The translations under genes were made by a program, and so were the position numbers. Shown piece by piece: positions 48,073 through 60,090 of a stretch of 64,000 bases of DNA; within the stretch, counting starts at the first letter, position 1, and the number at the start of each line of letters is the position of its first letter. Origin of the DNA: Parasponia andersonii (lineage: Eukaryota > Streptophyta > Magnoliopsida > Rosales > Cannabaceae); contig JXTB01000072.1 in the NCBI GenBank assembly GCA_002914805.1, forward strand, positions 760,425 to 824,424, written 5' to 3'. The notes below the pieces were generated by a model that was not told the DNA's origin, made no database searches, and saw only the letters and a program-made list of their open reading frames with translations.

Positions 48073-50083
48073 ATGGTAAGGAAATGAATTTATATTCATG
48101 GTTATTGTTATGGTTATGGTTATGGTTATGGTTTTGGATACCCAATTTATTATTTTTTCTTGTTTGTTATTTTTTCAATCAGTAATTTATAACTATGAGC
48201 ACCCAATTCTCTGCTTTGTTCTTATGGGATTGTTTAGTAATTTTCGGTTATTCATTGGATTTTCTGATTGGTGAAAGCTATTTTCTTTTCTAAATACAGT
48301 CTTTTATAGCCTCCATAATACATAGTACCTTTCACTATCAAAATCTGTATATATCTACCTAATTTCTTGGAATTTATCAATTCATTGATTGCTTCCAGCA
48401 TATTTCACAAACTATGTGTTTAATATTTTGAGTAATGAATGTTGTTTAACATTTCTCAAATGGGTTCTCTGAATTGGACACAATCCTCATCTGGGTACAT
48501 ACATTTTTTCATATTAAATTCAAAAAGTATAGTTTATGAGAATTTTGATGAAATTTGTTGCTTAAAGTTAGTGTTGTTAATTCTTTGATTGGATGGATTT
48601 GATTTTCCAGGTTGGATGCAAATTACTGTTAAAGAAGAAGAAAGCAGATTGGCTTAGTACTCTGTTGAGAATCAAATTCTTTGATTCATGTGTTCATCAT
48701 CAAGATTACCGCAAAAATGAGAAGAATTTGTTCTGCATAGACTGTAATCTTGGGTTTTGCAGGCACTGTTTGACAGCTCATTGCCTACATCGCCGGCTTC
48801 AGATCTGCAAATACGTTTATCATAATGTTGTTCGCCTTCAAGAGATGCAGAAACATCTTGACTGTTCAAAAATTCAGGTTGATATTAACCTATTCTCTAT
48901 CTTCAATTATAGGCTCTTTAAAAAAAAAAAAAAAATCTTTTTTGCCAATTTGATGTGACTTGTGATTAATTTGATATCATTTCATGGAATTTGATGACAT
49001 TACTCCTTTAGATTATTTTTACTTGTATATTGTGATTGTAATCAAGGATTTCCAAAGTAGTATTCATCTTGGTTGTTCTAAATGGTTAACTCATCTTTCA
49101 AGTATGGATTAGTTGTTTTTTTTATCCTATAATTGATTTCAATATGTTACTACAAGTTTCCTGATTGCCCACTTTGATCAAATTCAAGTATTTTATTAGT
49201 GATTTGGTTGAAAATATAATTTCTGTGATTTCTGTCACCTCATCAGATCATCTATGTATTTTTTACTCGATTAGTTTTGCCTTTTAGTTAGTGGATGACA
49301 GTCTCATCCATCAAATAATAATGACAGTCAAAGAGAACAGTGGATTTTCTATACTCATCTAGATTACAATTTGATCAATCTCTTCCTATTGACAGTACAA
49401 ATAAACCATCAAGGTGTTGTTCACATAGTGTATTCTGTTTTACTAGTTTCAATAGTTTTGACTATTATTGCAAAGTTTCTTAGCTTTTCTTTTCCTGTTT
49501 CCAAGTACTGAAGATGTGTATTCAAATTGAATTACTTAGTTGGTTATGTAGAAAATAAATTTTCCTTGATTTTTTCCAGACATACAAAATCAATGGTGAG
49601 AAAGCTGTGCATCTAAATCCTCGGCCTCAATCGAAAGATGCCAAACCATCAACTAAGTCTTTCTGTGCTGGTTCCTGTGAAGCTTGTGGGAGATACATAC
49701 AAGACCCCCCAAATCGGTTCTGCTCCATTTCGTGTAAGGTAATTATCAGTCGCTCCAATTCTTGGTCAACTAATAAGTTCTGTTTGCACTTGTTTAAGTT
49801 GATATACTTGATGTACTATTATGCAAATCTTCAGATCTCAATAGTTCCATTGAAGCCTAAAGACCAAAGCCAGAATTTCATAACAGTTCCAATTTCACAA
49901 TACGAAGATTTGTCTTTAAAAGAAAGCTACAACTCGGAAACAAATTTGAGCGAAATTGAATCGTCCCTATCGTTGGCCGAGTCCTCTGAGGAGGTTCGTG
50001 CTTGTTGGGTTAATTCAGCCTTGAAGCCGAGGAAGCTGCTGCGCAAGAGGAAAGGCATCCCTTTCAGAGCTCCTCTCTACTGA
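48073..50083 (+). CDS. PLATZ-family zinc-dependent DNA-binding transcription factor
   Basis: Plant-specific PLATZ proteins bind A/T-rich DNA in the nucleus and mostly repress transcription. Four coding exons give 225 aa: 48073-48075 (ATG only), 48611-48877, 49580-49738, 49835-50083. Splice sites are ATG|GTAAGG, CCAG|GTTGG, ATTCAG|GTTGAT, CCAG|ACATAC, TGTAAG|GTAATT and TTCAG|ATCTC, all in phase 0. Zinc ligands of the first site are C28, H31, C43, C46, C51, C54, H58 and H61 (in WLSTLLRIKFFDSCVHHQD to CLTAHCLHRR), followed by YVYHNVVRLQEMQKHLDCSK. The second site is C-x2-C-x11-C-x3-C at CEACGRYIQDPP...FCSISCK. The C-terminus ends with the basic KPRKLLRKRKGIPFRAPLY, as in many PLATZ proteins. The start is inferred: the ATG at 48593 lies inside the intron and would need the acceptor to be ignored. 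Confidence 0.9.
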
Positions 50084-52219
50084 TGTTGAGCCTACTAAAC
50101 TTTTCCCATCATACTTTGATTTGTCCTTTTTACATTATTGGTTTATATTTTGGTAATCAAGAAGAAAAGCAATAAAAAGCACAGTTATAAACTATCTATC
50201 AAGAATAAAATTATTGAAGAGAATCACTCTCAAGCAGAGCCCATTTTGGAATTTAGTTGGGGTTAGTTGAGGACTTGAGAGGGAACCCATATTGTCTGAT
50301 GTGAGTTCTTGAGGTTGTACAGCATTTAAAAAAAAAATGAAAAAAAAAGTATGTTAATGGTGGAAGCTTTTGGTTCATAATCAAGCTTTATATTAAAATT
50401 ATTTCATGTGGGGCTCTCAGAGGAATTTAATACACTTTCTCTTTTCTTTTTTTTTTTTTAATAAAAAATTTTCTCTTGGTGAGATATTTTTTATCTCCCC
50501 TGGTCGAACTGGATATTCCTTGAATAAAATAAGCTTTTTGAGCGCTAGAAAATTGTCTAGTTAGTAGTAACACATTGCTGTAAAAGGCTACATATATATA
50601 CCTGATTTATTTTTTTTCTTGGGTTCTTTTCTTTTCAATGGGGAATGTTTCTCACTGTGCTAGCATGAAGTATGGTTTGCCTTTTTTTTTTCTTTATTGT
50701 TGGAACCGCCATAGATTGAGAGCTTTTGTCCCAATCTCTGTCGGATGTGTTGGTGATGGCCTCGTGTTCTTTGTGGTCTTTGGTTGTTGTTTTAGTTGGC
50801 CCCTCTTTTTTTCAATTTTTCTTTCATTTTTGCCCTTACATTATGGCAACTATATTCTTCTTTATGTTTTTATTTGGAATGTGGCAGACATGAAGGACAG
50901 TAAAAAGGGATTGTGAGTGAATAGGATGACATAACTCGAGTCGATAATAAAACGACCAAGTTTGTGTTCGATATTTAACAATAAAAAATAAAAGAAAAGG
51001 ACTATAAGTTGTATGCATGTTGCGCATGGATTACTACGCTTTTTCTCTTATTTTTGGCTTTGTAATATGGTCAGATAATTGCATATGTTATGCTGTATGA
51101 CCATACCATGCTTCAGAATTCTCTTCATTATTATTATTATTATTTTTTTGGTGATCCATGATTTATGGACAAAGATCTATAATATATGTTAATAAGTATA
51201 TGATTTGCGGCTTTGTTAGTGTGAAAAGCCAAGGATGGTCGGGGTTTATATGCTTGTAAAGTACTCTTTTATTCTTTCTTGGCGGATTAAACCGTGTATT
51301 ATAGGATATGTACTTGTCGTTTGAAAAAAGCTTTTTGACTTTAATAACGTCGTCTGCATACGTGAAAAAAGAATTGCATTGTTCTCTAATTAATCTTGTA
51401 CTAAATGAATGACCAAACACTGTTCTTGAGAGTTTCGTCTTCTTCCTTTCATTTATTTATTTTTCAAAAGATGGGAAATTTTTAAAAAGGAAGGAAATGA
51501 AACTAGAAACTAAAGTGTCCATAACACACCCGGAAAAAAAGAAATAACAAAAAATCCACCTAGAAGTGATCACGTGTGTAAAATAACTATTAAAGTTTTC
51601 CCTCTCTTAGAAAAAAAAAATGTGAAAGCTTTGTATTGTTTTAATACTTTCTAATTTAATAGGACGTATTGGCCTAACATTGACCAAGTGCTAACTTAGA
51701 AATAGTAAGAAAATGGAACTGAGTGTATAAAAACAGGAAGAAAAGGATGTGATATCTGCCATTGATTGCTGTTTTTAGTTTTATTTCTAAAGAAAATTCA
51801 TTGTTTAAACGAAGAAAGAATTATTTTGCTTGTTTTGAAATGACTGCATGCGCTTTTAGACTGGCCCCAGCTATGAATGACGAATCATCTACAGATTCTC
51901 CAATCCAAAAAGAACATAATGAAAAAGGGAACACCTTATGATCTGTAAAGATAAACAATATCTCTTCATTTTTTGTAAAGAGAGAAAAAAAAATGGTTAT
52001 TATTGTTTATAAGGACAATTTGACAAGTTGGAGCCAAATATTGTCATTACTACTTCGGAATTGGGTTAATCTTTTCTGGAACAATCGAAAGTTTAAAATC
52101 ATAGTAATTAAGTATGCAAATTTGGATGAAGTCAAAGTAATGGTTGCCGGTGTCAAGTTTTGCCCTTACACCAATTATTGCGTACGTCGCTCGTTCTAAT
52201 GGCATAACGAAAACCGTAA
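50084..52219. other. PLATZ 3' UTR and intergenic DNA; nothing else recognised
   Basis: About 50084-50300 is the likely 3' UTR. The hydrophobic open frame at 50638-50916 has no family resemblance or splice context. The rest is AT-rich spacer. Confidence 0.4.
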
Positions 52220-53110
52220 ACTCTTTTTCGACAATGGTTGCATAGAGTGAAAACGGTAGAATTTACAGTTGCATGGAGCAACCAAGAAGGTCAACACGAG
52301 CTGTAGAGTGTGCCAAATACTCTGATGCTTAAGTTATTGGGTTGTACATGATAAAAGAGAGAGAACATTTAAAAGAGAAACTGAACGCATAATTAAAATT
52401 TTGGAAAATATGACGGCTTATCCAATTAGTGAGAAAACTAGATATTTATAATGAGCATTACACGTATTTATATACGGCTCAAAGGCCAGTGGTTCCATAC
52501 ATTGCGAGTACCGTTCTTTCATTAAAGAGACAATGAGCGCAGAATTAAAATTTTAGAAAATGTGACGTCTTATCCAATCAGTGAGAAAATGAGATATTAT
52601 AATGAGAACTAAACGTATTTTTACGGTTCAGAGACAAGTGGTTCAACGCGTTGTGAGTTCCATTCTTTCATCAAAGAGACAATGAAGCCAAAATTAAAAT
52701 TTTAGAAAATATGTTGGCTTAAACAACTAGTGAGAAAGTGAGATATTTATTGTGACGAGCACTACACATGTATTTGTACGACTCAGAGGCCACTGTTTCA
52801 CATGTTGCGAGTGTCGTTGTTTCCTATACGACTAAGATTTGGGGTGCTCGGACACATGAACTTAGTAGGTAGGATTATAATCGGGGTTGACTAGATGATT
52901 GTCATCGAGTGCCTGGAGGCACATACGTGTTCGGCTACATGTGGAATCTGCCATTAGGGTTTGGTATATGTCAAATTGACCGTACGTGGTTGAAAAGCTT
53001 GTTATATATAATAATCACTGGTTCTACAACGAGTCAGCTATAAAGAGTACGTTGGATTCTACCAAGTCCCTCAACTAAGGTCTATCCATCTATGTCCTTT
53101 ATGAAGTGGT
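52220..53110. mobile_element. Probable solo LTR-like sequence of a Ty3/gypsy element
   Basis: The motif AATACTCTGATGCTTAAGTTATTGG (core at 52317-52340) resembles the ACTCTCCGATGCTTAAGTCAGTGG motif of the element B LTR. No gag or pol flanks it. Base composition is higher in GC than the neighbours, and the block contains an internal tandem repeat. Boundaries are approximate. Confidence 0.45.
52372..52822. repeat. Tandem repeat of about 150 bp, three units
   Basis: Units start with AAAGAGAAACTGAACGC (52372), AAAGAGACAATGAGCGC (52524) and AAAGAGACAATGAAGCC (52673). Each continues with AATTAAAATTTTNGAAAAT, then GTGAGAAANNGAGATAT, a CACGTATTT-like string, a TCAGAGGCCAGTGGTTC-like string and GCGAGTNCCGTTCTTTC. 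The periods are 152 and 149 bp. Confidence 0.85.
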
Positions 53111-54151
53111 TAGGGGAATTTCATCTTCTGCGGTTATATTGTTAGGCATTTATATTTCTTATTAATTTATGTATCACATATTCAATAATTATATTCAATC
53201 ATAATGGGTTATTTTGATTGAGCAATTCATCACTGTTCTAATTCTAAATCTAAATCGCATTTGTTTCAACTATTTTATAATTTAATTTCGATAGTCTATT
53301 TTGTTAGTTTCACTATTCGAAATGCCTATTTTGTATAGAGTCTAGAGTGATAGGCCCAAGATGTTTTTGGATGAGTCATTTCAATAGTAGCCCGAAAAAA
53401 AGAGGTTCAACCCCCCATTTGCACAATAAACCCCTGAAGAGTGAAGACTCGTCTTCTTCACTTTTCTTCTCATCTCCTTCTATGCTTTTCTTCTTCCATT
53501 TGATTCATAAAAGCAGTCTTTTTAGAGCAATCAAAGAGGAAAAAAATATTGGAAAATATTACATTATGAACTTTTATCACGAGTTGGAAAATGTTACGTT
53601 ATTGTATTGAAAAATATTTCATTTTTTTTTTTGCTAATGAAAAAAATATTTCATTCTAAAAAAAACATTAAAAAAATGAAAAACATGTTTCTGAAAATCA
53701 ATTTCATAACTCAACTCATCCTTTCATATTGTTATTTTTTAAAAAATAGAGGTTTATTTCAAAGAAGTTTATAAAAACTTCTCTCCTGTCCTTACTATCC
53801 TCCATTTTTTTCCTTTGATAAATGAGTATGGTCAATATTCGGAGAATATTTGTAAAAGCTAACATGATATAGGAGTATTCAAAAAAATAAATAAATAAAG
53901 ACACACTCATTAGATCCTAGTTTTACCAATAAAACTAATTAATCACTAATGAAATGCGAGCAAAAGAAAAAAAAAACATCATTAATAAAACAAAAATTGA
54001 TAACTCGAAACAAATTTCCATTAATTGATGAATCATCAAATATAACTCAAAAGAAATGTGTACAGATGCTTTAGTATACAAATGAAAGTTTCAACATTCC
54101 AAACACATATTTAGCTTCTTTTCAATTCGATTTTGACCATTTCAACATCTC

Positions 54152-54205
<54 letters not shown>

Positions 54206-55100
54206 TGACATTTTCACAGTTTAAATGTACTATTCTAATAAATTGTTCCAAATGTTAATTTCGTTACAATTCAAATATCTATCAGTCTAATTATAACTCA
54301 ATCTATTATTTCTATTCATACGTATCCATTCAAATGCCCGACCCAAACGGGCCCAATATTTCTAAGTAGACCTTAATCAAGCAATTTAGTGAGATGGGTC
54401 AGAATATCTAATAGGTATGGATTATAGTGTGATACTTTGTGAGTTACTTAATTAGGATTGATGGATACCTTAACTTAGTTTATATAAAGTTAACTTTTAA
54501 GGTTTTAGTGCTCATACCAAATAGAATGTATGCTCTTCTCTATCAGTCACCATTACTGAGAGAGAAATCCATTGAGTAGACCTTGAGAATTTGGCTGTGG
54601 AAGGACTCTCATGCTCTCAATCCTTTAACATTTTCACTACAATGTTCATCTTTTTGGCTATGGATTCAAAATTAGTCACAGTTTCTCAACAAATTAATCC
54701 TCTACTATTTGATGTGAATAATCCTAAGATTTCATTAGGTTATATTCAATCTTATTTATGTTTAACATATATGGCATACGCAGTTTGGGCTCAAAGACTT
54801 GGTTAAAACCGAGAAATAAAGAATTATTGTTACGTAATTTTTATAGTGGAATTAATGACCTCTTGATTTTTTCTTCTTCTATTTTTTTTTTAAATTAGAA
54901 AAAAAAAATGTTAGACTTGGTTAAATGGCAATATGAGCAAGTACAAGAGTAGTAATATACTGGTTGGACTATATCTAACCAATCATTGATGATCATCTTC
55001 TACCAATAACGCAAATCTAGCTATTTCTTGAGTCTCTCCATTTACGGTTCTAGTAATAAATAATAGATTAACAAATTATTCCAACAACATACAACGTAAA
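53111..55100. other. Intergenic, AT-rich; microsatellite
   Basis: Holds a (TA)n run of about 48 bp (54155-54203). The open frames at 53347-53610 and 54591-54806 have no recognisable features. Nothing else is supported. Confidence 0.4.
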
Positions 55101-55174
55101 GAGGTCGCACACATCAATACGGAGGAGGTTGAACTTAATCCTTATGCGACCTTAGGATTTTAGACCGCCCAACA
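55101..55174 (-). mobile_element. LTR fragment of the element C family
   Basis: GAGGTCGCAC, CGGAGGAGGTT, GAACTTAATC, TATGCGACCT and AGGATTTTAGACCGCCCAACA occur here in the same order as at 8498-8627, ending at the same LTR edge (CAACA). One repeat unit replaces the array. It is a fragment, without recognisable flanking LTR or internal sequence. Confidence 0.75.
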
Positions 55175-55386
55175 TTAATTGAGTTGAAGTTGACTAGTAG
55201 AGGTGAGGGGAGAGGAGGTGAGAATTGAAACTTAGGTGAAAATTCGTTTAAAAAAATGCGTGAGATGTTTTTATTACTACTATTATTATAAATAAACCTT
55301 AAAATTATCCGGATGAGATTTGTTTTTATTTTATTTAAAAGAGAAGAAAAAGAAGACGTGGTAAGCAGTGACTCGCGGAAGCGCGT

Positions 55387-55426
<40 letters not shown>

Positions 55427-55780
55427 CAAATAGACACTATTGCGAGTTGAACTGAAAAAACGCGTAATCTGAGAGGAGAGGACACACTAGACGGCCTCGA
55501 GCGGAGCCTACAAAGACAATCAACGCTCAACCGCCAATATTCCCGCTATTACACATCCAAATAAATAATAAAATAAAAATAAAAACAATCCATAAACGAG
55601 ACAAACTATTAAAAAGAAAGACGCTTTTCCTTACTTCTTACGGACATGAACATCAAAATTGGAATTTATAGATCTAAACCCCAATCCAATTGCATCCTCT
55701 AATTCTATTTCTCTCTCTCTTTCCTTACCTTCACTTTCGACCACTGCCCCCTTCATTTTCTGGATAATCTTTCAGCTTTA
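55175..55780 (+). promoter_or_regulatory. Promoter and 5' UTR region of the BPA1-like gene
   Basis: Contains a (GA)n microsatellite of about 35 bp (55390-55425) and CT-rich leader sequence (about 55710-55780) before the ATG at 55781. The transcription start is not fixed. GA/CT tracts at this place are common in plant promoters and leaders. The minus-strand frame 55135-55530 is a shadow of the GA run. Confidence 0.5.
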
Positions 55781-58700
55781 ATGTCGGTGAGTTTTTTTTT
55801 TTTTTTTTTAAATTTATTTATTAAAAGATAAAAAATTTGTTTTTAGTGATCTCTGCTTTAGATCCATTTGTTTTTGTTGATTCCCATTTTTCTGATTGGT
55901 TGACTTTTATTTGGGTATTGTTCTTTTTTTATATATATATATATATTTTTTTTTTAATCCTCTGTTTGGTTCCTGAGAAAATGAGGGAAAGGAAAATGGA
56001 AAAAATTTCGAAACACCTAGACATTGTGAAGATATACCTAGTAAATAAGCCATTTGAGTGTTTTAGTGTATTACCATGCCAGGGATACAATCTTTGAACT
56101 AGGAATTAAAATCGGGAAAATCCTATATGATGAGTTTCACACATTTGATTCTACTTAAAGATCTTGTATCACCATGGCTTGTTGGACTTCCTTTATACAT
56201 GTGTATAAGTATATTTTTGTGTCGCATATAAACACACAGATATTGTGAGACTTTTTTTGAGGCCCCCTGAATCCACCTCTGAAACAGAATGGTCTCTCGT
56301 GAGCCTCACAGAGCCTGCTTGTCTGTGACCCACCAATCAAATCTCACATATCTTTGCAGATTTTAACATGTGGGTAACAGTGAGGAACTTAAAGTGCGTG
56401 GCACAGTTGACTAGTTTTTCAGTATTAGACTTCGTACATTGTTGGTATCAGTCTATCAGAGCATATTTCTTTTGTTTTGGTCCTCTTCAGGAATATAATG
56501 GCATTTCTTTTGTTGGTTTTGGGTACTTTTTTCACCATATTATGGCCAAGTTGTTGGAGCTTTCGTTTGTCAAATGTAGTTAGGGACCCAATAGTCGTAT
56601 CACTAGTTTATTTTACGAGTACATGCTAATTCTTAGGTGGTATGTCAGGCATAAATTTCTCTTCACTTAAGCTAAGAAATATTTATGGCTATATTGTAGT
56701 TTTAAGTTCGTCTTAACTTCTCTTCTTTCTGTTTTTAAGGTCCATCAGTTAGATCTTTGTGGTTTACTTCTTACCATGTAAAGAACAGCACTAAACTTTT
56801 CTTGTGCAGGCTCTATTGGACCATACAGATCAAGGGAGTGGAGCACTTCTGCAGTCAACTAGTACACCGAACTGGACAATCAATGTTTCAGATGTGAGGA
56901 TAATTCTTCATATTAACAGGCTTTGACTGTTGTTATTAACCGTAGAGTCTCATTCAGTACATGTGTAGAAATAAGTGATATTTCAAAGGCATTCCCATGT
57001 ACAAAATTTCCTCCTTATAGTGTAAGAAATACCACTCCTTGAACCAGATTAAGTAAAGGCAGGAATTTTATAAATTTTCATGGAGACTAATGATGGCTGT
57101 TTTTAGTTCCTATAAGGTTTTGTTATGGATGGAGTGTCAGAATTTTGTAAAATAAAATGCTGTTCTTTCTATTTGGCTTCGTTCCATTAGTTTAGGAGAA
57201 CTTAGTTTGTGCTTTGGACTCAGTTTGGCATGAAAATTCAATTTGAATCTAAGATCAGCAATATAGTTGGTGCATATATGACTGAGTTTTTCTATTAAAA
57301 GAGAATACTGTATAGCTAAAATCCAGTACTTCCTGCTTCCTTTTAGGATTAGAGAGAAAACTTCACTTTACTACACTTTGCAGATAAGGACGATTAAGGT
57401 TAGCAACATTTCTCTAGCTGTATCTGAGAGGGATATCAGAGAGTTCTTTTCATTCTCTGGTGATATTCAATATGTTGAAATGCAAAGGTCAGTATTTACG
57501 AACTGGATGTCACCCATGTTCTTTGGAGCTCATATAAAGAAATTGGAACTATCTTTGGCAGGGAATCTGAAAGTACCCAGCTTGCCTATGTTACCTTCAA
57601 GGATTCACAGGGAGCAGATACAGCCGTTCTTTTATCGGTACGCATGACTACAAATAATAGTAAAATCTGCAAAGTGAATCTATAAACGTTTGAGAAGGCA
57701 GTTATGTGAGAAGGTATTTGAGATTTATGGCTAGGAAGTAAACCTTTAAGCTTCCTAAAATCTCCAAAGTGAAACCATAAATGTTTGAGAAGGCAATTAT
57801 GTGAGAATGTATTTGAGATTTAGGGCTAGGTAGTAAACCTTTAAGGTTCCTATTACAGAATAAAAACAATTTGATAAAAAACAAATAAGATAAACTTGAT
57901 AAAAAAAAATGCTAACTTACAGTTAATAGGTCAGTTGTTTTAGTATAACTGATTCTTGAAAGAACTTCTTAGGTTCTGAGGTATGGCATTCATGGGTCTT
58001 GCTTATAAAAGGATTGAAATTATGTGATAGCTTAGCTCTTCTACTCTTCCCCAATACGACATAGAACCACACCTTGGAAATTAAGTCTGATTGGATGAAT
58101 TATGCTCTTAAACTTTGTGACGCTTTAAGCTTGAACTAGTTTCTTTCCATCAAGTGTCTTATTATTATTATTATTTTCATTTTGTTTTTTCAGGGAGCTG
58201 TCATGGCTAATCTAGCTGTTACAATCACACCTGCTGAGAATTACCTGCTGCCCCCTGAAGCTCTCCCATTAAGTCTGGTAAGTTTTATAGATTCTATAAG
58301 AGACTATATTTAGGGTGTCACCATAGATGGTCACTAAATCCAGCAGAAAAAAATGTGGGTAAATCTAAAGTACGACCATATGTATGAGGATCAATTTCTT
58401 TTAATTTTTCTTGTCTTGAGTCGTGAAAAGCGAACCTTCACTTTCTCATTGGTCCAAAATAGCGATTCCTTTCAGCATATTTATGTTCTTCTCTTTCTTG
58501 CTTTTGAAGGAAAAAGGCCCAGCTACTGCTAGCCCTGCTGTTAAAAGGGCTGAGGATGCTGTCAGCAGCATGCTTGCCAAGGGTTTCATCTTGGGAAAGG
58601 ATGCCATTAACAAGGCAAAAGCCTTAGATGAACGACATCACTTGTTATCAAACGCATCTGCCACAGTTGCTTCAATTGACAATAAGATTGGCCTCAGTGA

Positions 58701-59094
58701 AAAGCTAAGCATCGGAAAGGCAGTGGTGAATGACAAGGTGAGAGAGATGGATGAATGGTACCAGGTATCTGAAAAAACAAAATCCGCTTTGGCAGTTGCC
58801 GAGCAGAAGGCTAGCAGTGCAGGTTCTGCTATTCTGAGCAACCATTATGTGTTAACTGGAGCTTCCTGGGTTTCAAGTGCATTTAGTGCATTTGCTAAGG
58901 CAGCTGAAGATGTAAGCATATTGACCAAGGAGAAAGTTGAAAAGGCTGAGGAGGAAAAGAAGGAGATCATTTACAGGGAAAGAACAGGGATCATCAGTGA
59001 CTTTGCTCAGATCCATCTCGATGAGGCCTCAGCAAGAGAGCCTCCAACTGTTCCTGTTAATTCAGCTGATGACCACAAGCTTAGAATTATATGA
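55781..59094 (+). CDS. RRM-containing BPA1-like protein (binding partner of ACD11 family)
   Basis: Six exons by splice signals and phase: 55781-55786 (ATG TCG), 56820-10 corrected to 56810-56893, 57384-57487, 57562-57637, 58194-58277, 58510-59094; 312 aa. The RRM covers residues about 32-105: RNP2-like IKVSNI, SERDIREFFSFSGDI, and RNP1-like LAYVTFKD, which lacks the usual aromatic pair, as is known for this family. The remaining two thirds is Ala/Lys/Glu-rich and helical (KRAEDAVSSMLAKGFILGKD, SAFSAFAKAAEDVS), matching the conserved C-terminal part of BPA1/BPL proteins. Family members bind ACD11, a sphingolipid-transfer protein that restrains cell death, and are probably not classical RNA binders. 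The frame from the ATG at 58423 begins in intron 5 and is not the start. Confidence 0.9.
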
Positions 59095-60090
59095 CTGTTC
59101 AGTTCGTTTGTTTGTTTTTTTTTTTTTTTTAACAGATGAATTCTTTTTTCTTTTTTTGGAAGTCGTATATACATTGTGCTACATGAAATTGTTTGTGGGT
59201 GTTCATACAAGATTTGTGTCAAATTTTTTGCTTCATTATTTTTTCACTGTACGTGGCGTTTCCATAGTTGTATCCTTTTACTAATGTCAAGTACTCTTGT
59301 CTGGCTATTACAACGTTACCTTGAGAATTCATGTAATATTGGCTATGATAAGCATTTTGCCATTTGATATCATTTTTACGTTCTAGAATATGGGATCTCA
59401 CGTTTTAGAGGTCGTCTAGTTAACTTTTTCACCCTTTTTACTTCCCTCATTTTCAATGAAAACGTCGTTGTATTTATTGCAAATTGTCTCGAAAGGAACC
59501 TCAAAAGGAATTATCTCAAAAGGCCAGCGACCATATGACTTCAGCAATTCGCTGATTCATTTCGATTTCTCAGTGAAAAACTCTTTGGATTAATGTGGTT
59601 AGCAGAATTCAATAACCACAAACTAAGAACGAAATTTCTTCTCTTGCTCAGTGAAATGATGAGCCCTCTGAATTTGATTATTGGCATGTGTCATCTTGTT
59701 GGAGAGCACTTGCGATCATCGATCACCGCTCAAAATTTACGCAGCAGCAAAAACTAAAAGATATAAGCATGTGCTTAGGAGGCCTAAGATTTTTTTTCAT
59801 CGAACAATTAGGGGCACGTAAGAACAATAAGGAAAAACAATTGTTTTTCCAACATAAGCCTTTCATTGCTTCATGGACAAAATATGGGTGAATCTGTTCC
59901 GAAGTTTACAAGATGTATTCACTCTATACTTACAGTGAGAAAAAGAATCGAACTTTACAATACCTATTGATTATCAATTTTTGCAGACAGGTCAACTTGA
60001 TCACCTCTCAACCTTGTATTTGAAGAATGAGTCAGCGAACAGAATGGTAATTGATGTTTTTGATCCTTTCCTGGTAGCTAATACGAGCTA
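59095..60090. other. 3' UTR of the BPA1-like gene and convergent spacer
   Basis: The BPA1-like gene (+) and the SDS-like gene (-) converge here. 59095 to about 59400 is likely 3' UTR. An exon-like piece at 59987-60040 (TTTTTGCAG before, GTAATTG after) on the plus strand has no known match. The open frame at 59688-59891 is not supported. Confidence 0.4.

Noticed and set aside
50638-50916. 92-aa hydrophobic frame downstream of the PLATZ gene
   Set aside because: Phe/Val-rich translation of T-rich DNA; no family resemblance, and no splice sites that would join it to a neighbour.
58423-58509. Alternative hydrophobic N-terminus for the BPA1-like C-terminal exon
   Set aside because: The upstream ATG lies in intron 5; the preceding exons with an RRM join in phase and match the family.
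59987-60040. Exon-like piece on the plus strand with acceptor and donor
   Set aside because: The 54-bp frame has no recognisable product and lies in the convergent 3' region of two genes; splice-like signals of this quality occur by chance.
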